From NCBI GenBank assembly GCA_050289385.1, contig JBNKFQ010000331.1:1-5777 (forward strand): 5,777 nt of DNA, given 5' to 3'. How positions within the stretch are numbered: position 1 is the first letter of the stretch; every line of letters starts with the position of its first letter. The notes beneath the pieces are model-generated. The model was not told the origin of the DNA and did not search any database. It saw nothing but the letters and a program-made list of their open reading frames with translations. This document shows, in pieces, positions 1-5,724 of the stretch. The position numbers and the translations under genes are program-made. The DNA comes from JBNKFQ01 sp050289385 (lineage in GTDB: Bacteria; Pseudomonadota; Gammaproteobacteria; Pseudomonadales; Porticoccaceae).

Positions 1-256
1 AAAAAAATCCCCTGAACATAGAATAGCGTGTCCGCCGTTGTTTCCTTACACTACCGAAATGGATGGTCATAAAACAGTTGCAAAACGGGTGTCTATTACA
101 GACTGTAGTCGGAGTGCTTTTCGTATCAGCCACAGTAGCGATCTGAAAACCTAAAAAGTGTTTTTGTTAGTTTTTGCGATGGCAGATTTATATCTTTTGA
201 GTGGCAGAAAACGGAGTTTTCAGGGCGGTTTACCTGTTCTGTTTTTTCCCTCTTAT

Positions 257-272
257 GTAAGCTATAGTTTAC
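257..272 (+). promoter_or_regulatory. Candidate -10 box inside an imperfect palindrome
   Basis: TATAGT at 263-268 resembles a sigma-70 -10 element and lies 51 bases before the ATG at 320. It sits in a 16-nt imperfect palindrome (GTAAGCTATAGTTTAC, one mismatched pair). An operator overlapping the -10 would suit a repressed promoter. There is no convincing -35 at 16-18 nt; only T-rich sequence lies there. Both the promoter and the operator reading are inference from a short motif. Confidence 0.25.
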
Positions 273-302
273 CTTTTCAATAGCTGCATTCTTCCTTAAT
301 AC

Positions 303-308
303 AAGGAG
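303..308 (+). promoter_or_regulatory. Ribosome binding site of the Trypco1 gene
   Basis: AAGGAG lies 11 nt before the ATG at 320. It is the best Shine-Dalgarno match near this gene and supports that start. Confidence 0.65.
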
Positions 309-319
309 CGATAAATCCG

Positions 320-682
320 ATGAGTGAAACACATTCTCTAACTGTGAAAGACGCAAAGTTCCCGTTAATTTTTGAAACCGATGGTGAGGACGTTGAAGTA
401 ACCATCGAATCGACACAAAAGCCCGCCGATCTTCCTCCGGGAGCGACTCCAACGACCAGCACCCAGGACATACTGGATGCGATGGCCATGATGAAGGAGA
501 ATATTGGTGTTTTGGCCACCCAGGTTAAAGAAGCACTGCAAGAACACAAACCGGATGAATGGTCCGTTGAATTCAATGTCGGATTCAAGGGCAAGGCGAA
601 TATCATCCCCCTGATAGTGCAGGGGGAAGCCAACAGTGCCTTAAAAATTCATGTCAAATGGAAAAATAGTCACCCCGATTAA
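320..682 (+). CDS. Trypco1 (trypsin-co-occurring domain 1) family protein
   Basis: This gene encodes 120 residues, with no signal peptide and no membrane segment, so the product is probably cytoplasmic. The shape matches the Trypco1 family (CU044_2847-like small proteins). An N-terminal beta-rich part (about residues 10-30) leads to a Pro-rich turn (35-45), one predicted helix (about 48-75), and a C-terminal beta part (about 80-115) with the typical WSVEFNVGFKGKAN and a closing HVKW. These proteins are known as genomic partners of trypsin-like proteases in bacterial conflict loci. The next gene begins with exactly such a protease and starts at or within about 25 nt of this stop codon, so the two form an operon. 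A role as substrate, adaptor or inhibitor of the protease is inference. The family call rests on recognised pattern, not on a search. Confidence 0.75.
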   Translation: MSETHSLTVKDAKFPLIFETDGEDVEVTIESTQKPADLPPGATPTTSTQDILDAMAMMKENIGVLATQVKEALQEHKPDEWSVEFNVGFKGKANIIPLIVQGEANSALKIHVKWKNSHPD

Positions 683-3600
683 TTGTCAGGGAGCCCTTTG
701 TTGATCATGCGCATGCCTTCCATCGAGCCGGCCCTAGTTAAAATTTTGGATATTCAACCGGGAAAAACTCAAAAGTTGGGTACAGGCTTTTTTATCTCCG
801 AAAAGCACGTGCTCACCGCCAAACATGTTGTCGAAAAATACCGCGAACGCAACCGGCTGCATATCAAACCTTACAGCAGCCATGAGCCCGTAGCGGTAGA
901 TCACATCGAATTACATGCCGGTCGCGATCTCGCCCTGTTAACCATTGCCGGACTGGTGGCGGCGCCGGAGACGCTGACGTTGTGTAATCAGGAGGCAATT
1001 CCCGAATCTGGTTCGGTTGCGGCTTGGGGCTTTGTTCTCGACTCGGAAAAAGCCGATAAGCGGACACGTCCCTTGATTAAAAGCACGGAGCAATATAGCG
1101 CCCTGCGCTTCGACGGCGCTATCCCGCTCGGATTCAGCGGTGGACCGATAGTGAATGAGCAAGGCGAATGTATTGCGATGACTTATGGAAAATACGAGGA
1201 GGGTGACTGTGGCTACGCTCTGCCGTTATCCGTAATTCGTACCTGGTTGACCGAGTTAAATATCCAGATTGAAAAACCACTACTGCATCCCTGGCAAGAG
1301 GCGTATTTACGTGAACTCATTGCTCAATTCTGTGATCTTCCCACTGATACTTTGCTAAACCAACTGGTAAGTGGAGATTTACCGTCGATGCAAGTGAGGG
1401 GGCTGTATGTTCCACTCTGCGTGGATATTCCTGTCCGCCATGATCCATTGCACCCAGAGCGGGAAAGAAAAGATCAGGATTTGGCGAACAACAGGCAGGA
1501 TACGTTTCCAGTGATTGAACTGCTTGCGCAACATCCTAGAATTGTACTGCGGGGAGATCCCGGATGCGGTAAAACAACCTTTACCCGTTATCTGGCTTTG
1601 CGTTTGGCCGCGAGACTCCTGGGGGAGCCTTTACCCAATGAGCGGGAGGAGGCATTGCCAAATGGATTGGATTACATTTTCCCTATCCGCATCGAGTTGG
1701 ACAAGCTGTATCCCGAATTGGCGGAGGCGTTAAACTCGCGGCGGGCTCAGGTCACCCAGATGACCAACGCGCTAACCGCCTGCTTGAAAGGCGGTTTTCA
1801 CGAATTAGAGTCTATCGACAATGTTTTAAATAATCTCTCAAAGACCCAGACCACTCTGTGGATTTTGGATGGCATCGACGAGATTCGAATAGCGGATGCG
1901 GAGCGCAACAGGTTCTTGGAGTTATTGGGTCGGTGGGCGCAATCGTTACCGGTTAAAACACACCGGATCTGTATAACAACTCGCCCATATGCTTATCAGC
2001 ACATATCGATTAACCGGTTTATCAGTCGGTCTATTCAGCCGTTGCAGACCGAACGCTGTTTTGAATTTATCACGCGGTTTTGCCGGCACCATGGCAGCTA
2101 TTTTAACTTTTCAGCCAATCTGTCTGACCCTGAACACGCGGCGCGGCAACTGATCGCACTATTAAAAGCTCCGGATCGAAAGCATCTGCTGGAAATGTGC
2201 CAGAATCCCTTATTGCTCACTTTGACCACAGCACTCTATTGTCAGCGCGGAGAAAGCGCTTTGCCCAAAGATCGGGGAAGTTTGTATGAACACGGCATCA
2301 ATACGGTGTTAAAACGCTGGGAAGATAAACTCCACCAAAGCGACGATGAAAAATATTCGATAGTGGAGGACAATGATGTCTCCCGCAATACAATGAGAGA
2401 GGCACTGAACAAACTGGCTTATTATGCTCACCGAAGTTTAACGGGCGTTGAGACCCAAGACAAATACACGGGTAATATTACCCGTGCTCTTCTGGAAGCG
2501 CATTTTTGCCCCTTTTTTGAACAGCAGTATAGCACTGACGCGCTGTTGGGCTATCTCAATGACAAGACCGGATTGATTATTCACCGCGGAGGGGGGCGTT
2601 ACGCCTTCATACATCGCACTTTCCGCGAATACCTGGCCGCTCGATTTATTGTCGCCAACGACAGTATTTCGGTACAGAGGGACTTTCTCCATGCATTGCA
2701 AAGCGATTGCGGGTGGTGGCGTGAGGTACTTGCGCTGGCTGCGCGCCTGAGTGATAGCCAACTGGATGAAAATACCACCGAGCGGCTGAGTGATAGCCAA
2801 CCGGATGAAAATACCACCGCGCTATTGAGACAATGTTTACCGATAAACCATCGAGAGTGCTGTGAAAATGCCTCTGCCCCTGAGACAACTCAGCTTGTGT
2901 TAACAGTAGCCAATGCCGAGATGGAGAGGGAGAGAAGCCGTTTGGAAATTTCCAGTCGCATGGCTTGGCGAGAGCGTTTGCGACAATGGCAATTGGCGAT
3001 TATCGATCACCAGGATCAACCGCCCCAGGAAGCAGCCGAAGCCGGCCGCTATTTGAGCGAATTGGGCGATCCCAGACCCGGGGTTGGTGTACAGAAAGGG
3101 ACCGGTTTGCCTGACATCCTGTGGAAAGAAGTGCCGAAAGGCGAGGTGAAACTAGAAGGGGTTTACGAGCCCTTTGTGATTAAACGCCCCTTTAAGCTCG
3201 CGGTCTACCCGATTACCAACTCACAGTTTCAAGCCTTTATCGAACATCCTCAAGGTTATTATCACCCGGGCTGGTGGTCCGGTTTCGAGAATAAGCGACG
3301 GCAACCCGAGGACTGGGGCTGGAACGAATCCAATCATCCCAAAGTGGCCGTGAATTGGTATGATGCCATGGCTTTTTGTCGCTGGCTTGACAGGCAATAT
3401 CAGCAAATGGAAATGTTACCGTCCGGTTGGGAAATTCGTCTGCCCGATGAATGGGAGTGGCAACTGGCGGCTTGTAGCGGGCAGGCGTCGTTTCAGTACC
3501 CTTGGGGTAAGGATTATCGACAAGGGTACGCCAATATTGATGAAACCGATAAGGGCCAAGGTTCCTATCGTCTCGCGCGTACCACGGCGGTAGGTATCTA

Positions 3601-3844
3601 TCTAAAAGGTCAAAGCCAGCAAAGTATTCACGATTTAATAGGAAATTGCTGGGAGTGGTGCCGTAACAAGTATGATAATCCTCATGGATCCTGGGATGAA
3701 GATTTTGATGACACCAGGGTGCTTCGTGGCGGCGCCTGGGATTATCCGTCCGGCGGGGCCCGGGCCGCCTTCCGTTACTACTACTCCCCGTTCGACCGCT
3801 ACAGCTTCGTGGGTTTTCGGGTATTGTGTTCGCCCCCATCTTGA
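683..3844 (+). CDS. Trypsin-NACHT-FGE/CLec protein, DGR target 1
   Basis: This is a multidomain protein of about 1050 residues, numbered here from the TTG at 683. Residues about 15-195 are a trypsin-like serine protease with a readable triad: H48 in LTAKHVV, D82 in GRDLALL and S152 in GFSGGPIV. Residues about 285-660 are a NACHT STAND NTPase, with Walker A GDPGCGKTT (291-299), Walker B LWILDGIDE (392-400), ITTRP with R434, the NPLLL winged-helix proline (P509), and the HRTFREYLAARF segment (644-655). Residues about 688-713 are a 13-residue tandem repeat. Residues about 810-1050 are an FGE-sulfatase/C-type-lectin-fold domain ending in VGFRVLC. The two FGE catalytic cysteines are replaced (Y1021, A1026), so it should bind rather than catalyse. 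The final 110 bp are VR1. No signal peptide is seen. The start is uncertain: AGGGAG at 688-693 favours TTG 701 or ATG 707 over TTG 683. The likely role is a diversified sensor with protease output (inferred). Confidence 0.9.
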   Translation: MSGSPLLIMRMPSIEPALVKILDIQPGKTQKLGTGFFISEKHVLTAKHVVEKYRERNRLHIKPYSSHEPVAVDHIELHAGRDLALLTIAGLVAAPETLTLCNQEAIPESGSVAAWGFVLDSEKADKRTRPLIKSTEQYSALRFDGAIPLGFSGGPIVNEQGECIAMTYGKYEEGDCGYALPLSVIRTWLTELNIQIEKPLLHPWQEAYLRELIAQFCDLPTDTLLNQLVSGDLPSMQVRGLYVPLCVDIPVRHDPLHPERERKDQDLANNRQDTFPVIELLAQHPRIVLRGDPGCGKTTFTRYLALRLAARLLGEPLPNEREEALPNGLDYIFPIRIELDKLYPELAEALNSRRAQVTQMTNALTACLKGGFHELESIDNVLNNLSKTQTTLWILDGIDEIRIADAERNRFLELLGRWAQSLPVKTHRICITTRPYAYQHISINRFISRSIQPLQTERCFEFITRFCRHHGSYFNFSANLSDPEHAARQLIALLKAPDRKHLLEMCQNPLLLTLTTALYCQRGESALPKDRGSLYEHGINTVLKRWEDKLHQSDDEKYSIVEDNDVSRNTMREALNKLAYYAHRSLTGVETQDKYTGNITRALLEAHFCPFFEQQYSTDALLGYLNDKTGLIIHRGGGRYAFIHRTFREYLAARFIVANDSISVQRDFLHALQSDCGWWREVLALAARLSDSQLDENTTERLSDSQPDENTTALLRQCLPINHRECCENASAPETTQLVLTVANAEMERERSRLEISSRMAWRERLRQWQLAIIDHQDQPPQEAAEAGRYLSELGDPRPGVGVQKGTGLPDILWKEVPKGEVKLEGVYEPFVIKRPFKLAVYPITNSQFQAFIEHPQGYYHPGWWSGFENKRRQPEDWGWNESNHPKVAVNWYDAMAFCRWLDRQYQQMEMLPSGWEIRLPDEWEWQLAACSGQASFQYPWGKDYRQGYANIDETDKGQGSYRLARTTAVGIYLKGQSQQSIHDLIGNCWEWCRNKYDNPHGSWDEDFDDTRVLRGGAWDYPSGGARAAFRYYYSPFDRYSFVGFRVLCSPPS
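688..693 (+). promoter_or_regulatory. RBS that questions the TTG-683 start of the target gene
   Basis: AGGGAG is the only Shine-Dalgarno-like motif at the junction. It lies downstream of TTG 683, 7 nt before TTG 701 and 13 nt before ATG 707. A start at 701 or 707 is therefore more likely and would remove 6-8 residues from the N-terminus without touching the protease domain. Confidence 0.45.
2744..2821 (+). repeat. 39-bp in-frame tandem duplication in the target gene
   Basis: Units 2744-2782 and 2783-2821 differ at 3 of 39 bases. They encode RLSDSQLDENTTE followed by RLSDSQPDENTTA (residues 688-713), just after the NACHT C-terminal helices. The near-identity indicates a recent duplication in the linker before the helical segment leading to the FGE domain. 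Confidence 0.95.
3726..3835 (+). repeat. DGR variable region VR1
   Basis: This 110-bp stretch aligns without gaps to the TR at 5588-5479 (VR position x pairs with TR position 9314-x). In the core, 18 of 26 TR adenines are substituted in VR1. The only other difference is one C-to-T (VR 3742, TR 5572). The 14 bp at the 5' end (3726-3739) and the 28 bp at the 3' end (3808-3835) are identical to TR. Variable codons specify residues 1020, 1021, 1024, 1025, 1032-1035, 1037, 1038 and 1040-1042 of the target protein. The present allele is aromatic-rich there (Y1021, Y1032-Y1034, F1037, Y1040, F1042). Confidence 0.97.
3808..3842 (+). promoter_or_regulatory. IMH (initiation of mutagenic homing) block of VR1
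   Basis: This is a 35-nt block at the 3' end of VR1, identical to the block at 5776-5742 in the second target. The TR version matches the first 28 nt, then differs at two positions (A for C at 3836, C for T at 3841). That is the IMH versus IMH* pattern known from the Bordetella phage DGR, where the difference marks the site as recipient rather than donor. The assignment by analogy is strong; function is untested. Confidence 0.8.
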
Positions 3845-3845
3845 A

Positions 3846-4958
3846 TTACTGTTCACTGACAGCATCGCGATAGCGATGCTTTTTTTCCTTTTTTCCACCA
3901 GGGATAGGCATGTGTTTCAAGATCAGTTTTCTCAATTGCCAACTATCGGCATAACGCACGTGATTGATCCAACCTTGAACGCTGGCATCGAATTCGGCGA
4001 AGCTGATATTTCCCTCGCACCATGCCTTGTAACGCTGATAGAGTCGGCGCTTTCCATGGGTAACCTTTCGAGCCTTAATGCGTTTATAATCCGGAAAAAC
4101 GACAAATCCCAACCAAGGGATACCTATCTGTGTCGGAATAACATGCGCGCGGTTTTCGTGAATGCGCAATCGCAGTTGTTGCAGTCGCTCAATAATGTCG
4201 AATTTCCAGCGTAGCAACTGGGTTTTGTCGCTATGAAAAAGTGCAAAGTCATCCACGTATCGCAGATAAGCTTTACAACCAAGCTCCCGCTTGACAAATA
4301 AATCCAAAGGATGTAAATAACAGTTGGACCAGAATTGCGACGTCAAATTTCCTATGGGCAATCCCTTTGGCCGGCATACGGACAAGAGATCATCTCCTGG
4401 GAAAAACGTGGGTATCGAGGGCTCGGTATCATTGGTTCCACTCGATAATATGCGTTTGATGAGTTCCAAAATATCGTTTTCGGGAATTTTATTCTTCAGC
4501 GCGTTGATTAGAATATCATGATCAATACTCTCGAAGTGTTTTTGTATGTCTAGGCGCAATACATAGCGATATTGTCTGGCATAGTCTTGTAAACAGGTGA
4601 CCGCTCGGTGCGTGCCTTTTCCCTTACGGTTGGCAAAGCTATGGGGAATAAATACTTTTTCGAAACGGGGTTCGATTATCTGGCAAAGCGCGTGGTGCAA
4701 GACGCGATCACGAAAACTGGCTGCGCTGATTAATCGCCGTTTAGGTTCATGAATGAAAAAATGCCTGTAGTCATCGGGAGAATAACATCTGTTTTTTAAT
4801 TGTTCCTGCAACGAAATTAGCTGGTCCGCAAGATAAAACTCGAATTCAGACGTCGATAAGCGGCTCCGCTTGCCTTTTGCCGCTTTATGCGCAGCTTGTT
4901 TCAAGTTGGAAAAACTGCATAATTCTCTATAAGCATCACTGAGTTCCATGAGTAACAT
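3846..4958 (-). CDS. DGR reverse transcriptase
   Basis: This RT copies TR RNA into cDNA with errors at adenines. Numbered from an upstream in-frame TTG at 5000, its motifs run in DGR order: RRLISAASFRDRVLHHAL (about 88-105), SFANRKGKGTHRAV (121-134), LRLDIQKHFESIDHDIL (148-164) with catalytic D151, GLPIGNLTSQ (213-222), YVDD with D250/D251 (248-251), WLGF (296-299), and a thumb ending QGWINHVRYADSWQLR. GNLTSQ is the DGR form of RT motif 4, unlike the QGxxxSP form of group II introns and retrons. ATG 4958 and ATG 4949 (370 or 367 residues) are both more likely starts than TTG 5000, since family members begin just before the CSFSNL-like segment. No clear ribosome binding site is seen. The stop lies 1 nt from the target stop (convergent), and the C-terminal lysine-rich tail overlaps the target hairpin. 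Confidence 0.95.
   Translation of the reverse strand: MLLMELSDAYRELCSFSNLKQAAHKAAKGKRSRLSTSEFEFYLADQLISLQEQLKNRCYSPDDYRHFFIHEPKRRLISAASFRDRVLHHALCQIIEPRFEKVFIPHSFANRKGKGTHRAVTCLQDYARQYRYVLRLDIQKHFESIDHDILINALKNKIPENDILELIKRILSSGTNDTEPSIPTFFPGDDLLSVCRPKGLPIGNLTSQFWSNCYLHPLDLFVKRELGCKAYLRYVDDFALFHSDKTQLLRWKFDIIERLQQLRLRIHENRAHVIPTQIGIPWLGFVVFPDYKRIKARKVTHGKRRLYQRYKAWCEGNISFAEFDASVQGWINHVRYADSWQLRKLILKHMPIPGGKKEKKHRYRDAVSEQ
3861..3880 (+). other. Post-IMH hairpin/cruciform of target 1
   Basis: A perfect 8-bp stem (AGCATCGC / GCGATGCT) closes a GATA tetraloop and starts 25 nt after the VR1 core end at 3835. DGR target sites are known to need a hairpin or cruciform just downstream of the IMH, with GRNA-type loops; GATA fits that rule. 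The second target has the same loop, stem length and spacing. The same bases encode residues near the RT C-terminus on the minus strand (HRYRDA). Confidence 0.85.
3861..3886 (+). terminator. Likely rho-independent terminator of target gene 1
   Basis: The GATA-loop hairpin is followed directly by a run of T (3880-3886), 17 nt after the target stop codon. This is the form of an intrinsic terminator on the plus strand. On the minus strand the T-run supplies lysine codons (KKEKKH) of the RT, so one element seems to serve transcription end, target-site recognition and coding. Confidence 0.6.
4906..4933 (+). promoter_or_regulatory. Candidate avd promoter inside the RT gene
   Basis: TTGGAA (4906-4911), 16 nt, then TATAAG (4928-4933) resembles a sigma-70 promoter, placing a start about 20 nt before the avd ATG. 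An overlapping alternative is TTGTTT (4896-4901), 17 nt, CATAAT (4919-4924). Because avd diverges from RT with start codons only 3-12 nt apart, its promoter must lie in the RT coding region, as here. Confidence 0.35.
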
Positions 4959-4961
4959 ACT

Positions 4962-5306
4962 ATGGTTGAAGATTTGCGAATTCAATCGAAAGTGTATCAA
5001 TTGCTGCAGTGGCTTTTGCCGAAATCGGAGAAGTTTCCTCGTTTTTATCGTACTACCCTAACCAAACGCCTTATGGATGCGGCTTTGGTATTACATGAAT
5101 CCATAGCTGCGGCGACTTCCTTTACAGGGAGTCAGAGATACAAGCTGCTTTTGCAAGCGGATTCCTCATTAAATATTATTCGCATTTACCTTCGATTGAT
5201 TAGTGACTGGCAGTGGCTAAGTTTGTCTCAGTATGAGCATGTGAGCGGTATCGTCGCGGAAATTGGTCGCATGTTGGGTGCCTGGATAAAGCGGCAAAAA
5301 CCATAG
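4962..5306 (+). CDS. avd: Avd accessory variability determinant
   Basis: This 114-residue, mostly helical, basic protein matches the Avd/S23-like four-helix family. Recognised features are ADSSLNIIRIYLRL (about 66-79), in the position of AADAGLAMLRFWLRF in Bordetella phage Avd, and the C-terminal VAEIGRMLGAWIKRQK, which parallels that protein's IAEVGRILGSWIARVN. Avd forms a pentameric barrel that binds the RT and TR RNA and is needed for adenine mutagenesis. Length and termini look complete. The ATG at 4962 has only a weak GAG nearby (4950-4952). Unlike the usual avd-TR-RT order on one strand, this gene points away from the RT and is antisense to any transcript running from TR to RT. Confidence 0.88.
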   Translation: MVEDLRIQSKVYQLLQWLLPKSEKFPRFYRTTLTKRLMDAALVLHESIAAATSFTGSQRYKLLLQADSSLNIIRIYLRLISDWQWLSLSQYEHVSGIVAEIGRMLGAWIKRQKP

Positions 5307-5309
5307 AGT

Positions 5310-5343
5310 GGGGGCTGGCGGAGGTCAACTCAGGCCAGCCCCC
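5310..5343. terminator. Strong GC-rich hairpin after avd
   Basis: A 10-bp perfect stem (GGGGGCTGGC / GCCAGCCCCC) with a 14-nt loop starts 4 nt after the avd stop. The T-tracts on both sides are poor (GTTTCTT on the plus strand, CTCTATGGTTTTT on the minus strand). It could end avd transcription, cap the TR RNA on the other strand, or do both. Its place is where the structured 3' part of a DGR RNA would end. Confidence 0.5.
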
Positions 5344-5478
5344 GTTTCTTCTGTGCCCGCGGTATAGTCCACGGACGGGATAGTCCCGCGCCATCTATCC
5401 GCTTCACACCGGGAATGGCAAACCTTGGTCGACCCTTCGTGGTTAACGCCGTAGCGTTTGTGACAGCAGCAAGGATGT
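5344..5478 (-). other. Structured TR-downstream spacer
   Basis: This 135-nt stretch lies between the TR and the avd-end hairpin and has no plausible gene. It is GC-rich with several small hairpin options on either strand: CGGGA/TCCCG with a 3-nt loop (5376-5388), CGCGG/CCGCG enclosing it (5358-5362 with 5386-5390), and GTC/GAC (5367-5369 with 5374-5376). In the Bordetella phage DGR the RNA just 3' of TR is structured, bound by RT-Avd and used to prime cDNA. The matching position and size suggest the same job here (inference). Confidence 0.45.
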
Positions 5479-5588
5479 GGGCGAACACAATACCCGAAAA
5501 CCCACGTTGTTGTTGCGGTTGTTCGGGTTGTTGTTGTTACGGAAGGCGGCCCGGGCCCTGTTGGATGGATTGTTCCAGGCGCCGCCAC
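5479..5588 (-). repeat. DGR template repeat TR
   Basis: This 110-bp donor repeat is read on the minus strand. In the target frame it has 11 AAC codons, one AAT and one AGG, grouped as in VR1 (residue positions 1020-1042). AAC and AAT become NNC/NNT, which can encode 15 amino acids and never a stop. It lacks an open frame of its own as a gene. The 3' 28 nt (5506-5479) equal the IMH of both targets, then diverge at 5478 and 5473 (IMH*). Confidence 0.97.
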
Positions 5589-5677
5589 ACTTCGGGATAC
5601 CCCACAAACGGTGACTTCACGGAGTTATGCGTGGAACGCATAGCCATCACCAGATTGCGATTAGAGAGTAACTGATT

Positions 5678-5684
5678 TTTTATA
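5678..5684 (-). promoter_or_regulatory. Possible -10 element for the TR transcript
   Basis: TATAAAA on the minus strand lies about 90 nt upstream of TR, after the second target's hairpin. No good -35 is found at 16-18 nt. TR RNA may instead come from read-through of the second target gene. Confidence 0.2.
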
Positions 5685-5703
5685 GGCTGTAAAAAAAATT
5701 TTA

Positions 5704-5723
5704 AGTGCCGCTATCGCGGCACT
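5704..5723 (-). other. Post-IMH hairpin of target 2
   Basis: On the minus strand, a perfect 8-bp stem (AGTGCCGC / GCGGCACT) closes a GATA loop, starting 25 nt after the VR2 core end at 5749. Loop, stem length and spacing equal those of target 1, while the stem sequence differs with paired changes. A T-run follows on the minus strand after a short AT-rich gap (5698-5691), so it may also end transcription of the second target. Confidence 0.85.
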
Positions 5724-5724
5724 A

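Larger units (their letters stand above)
1..319. other. Non-coding leader upstream of the Trypco1 gene
   Basis: I see no credible gene here. The reading frames that cross it on the minus strand have no recognisable product and run antisense into the Trypco1 gene. The stretch is AT-rich, with several T-runs (about 162-178 and 240-248) and a small perfect inverted repeat at 207-221 (GAAAAC, 3-nt loop, GTTTTC). The last 60 bases hold a candidate promoter/operator and a good ribosome binding site for the operon. The A-run at position 1 could be the tail of something further left, but that cannot be judged from this window. Confidence 0.6.
5344..5677 (-). ncRNA. Putative DGR template RNA (leader, TR and spacer)
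   Basis: The adenine-rich strand of TR is the minus strand, so the template RNA must be transcribed leftward across 5588-5479. Boundaries are estimates: a possible start just left of the TATAAA at 5684-5679 and a 3' end at or beyond the hairpin at 5343-5310. The leader (5677-5589) contains a 6-bp hairpin (5626-5631 with 5637-5642). If transcription continues left, the RNA would be antisense to avd and then sense for the RT. Confidence 0.4.

Noticed and set aside
277..633. 118-codon minus-strand frame opposite the Trypco1 gene
   Set aside because: The Trypco1 frame has a good ribosome binding site and a recognisable family pattern; the antisense frame has neither.
3237..3839. 200-codon open frame antisense to the FGE/VR1 end
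   Set aside because: It lies wholly opposite a well-supported domain, has a low-complexity Pro/Arg/Thr composition and shows no family pattern; it is a shadow of GC-rich codon positions.
3672..4214. 180-codon plus-strand frame across VR1 and the RT 3' end
   Set aside because: It reads the VR in another frame and then runs antisense to RT motifs; no plausible product.
3846..5000. RT as part of a group II intron or retron
   Set aside because: The motif GNLTSQ, the adjacent Avd and a TR/VR pair are DGR features; there is no maturase/endonuclease tail, intron domain V or msr/msd structure.
4962..5306. Plain S23-type (23S rRNA intervening sequence) four-helix protein
   Set aside because: The folds are related, but the AEIGRMLGAWIKR ending and the position between RT and TR point to Avd.
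5537..5647. 36-codon minus-strand frame (ATG at 5647) ending inside TR
   Set aside because: No ribosome binding site, and half of it is TR in a frame other than that of the targets. It could be a leader peptide, but nothing supports that.
5325..5675. Frames of 86-87 codons on both strands across TR and spacer
   Set aside because: Their sequence is repetitive translation of the TR and its structured spacer, with no recognisable domain; DGR TRs are non-coding templates.
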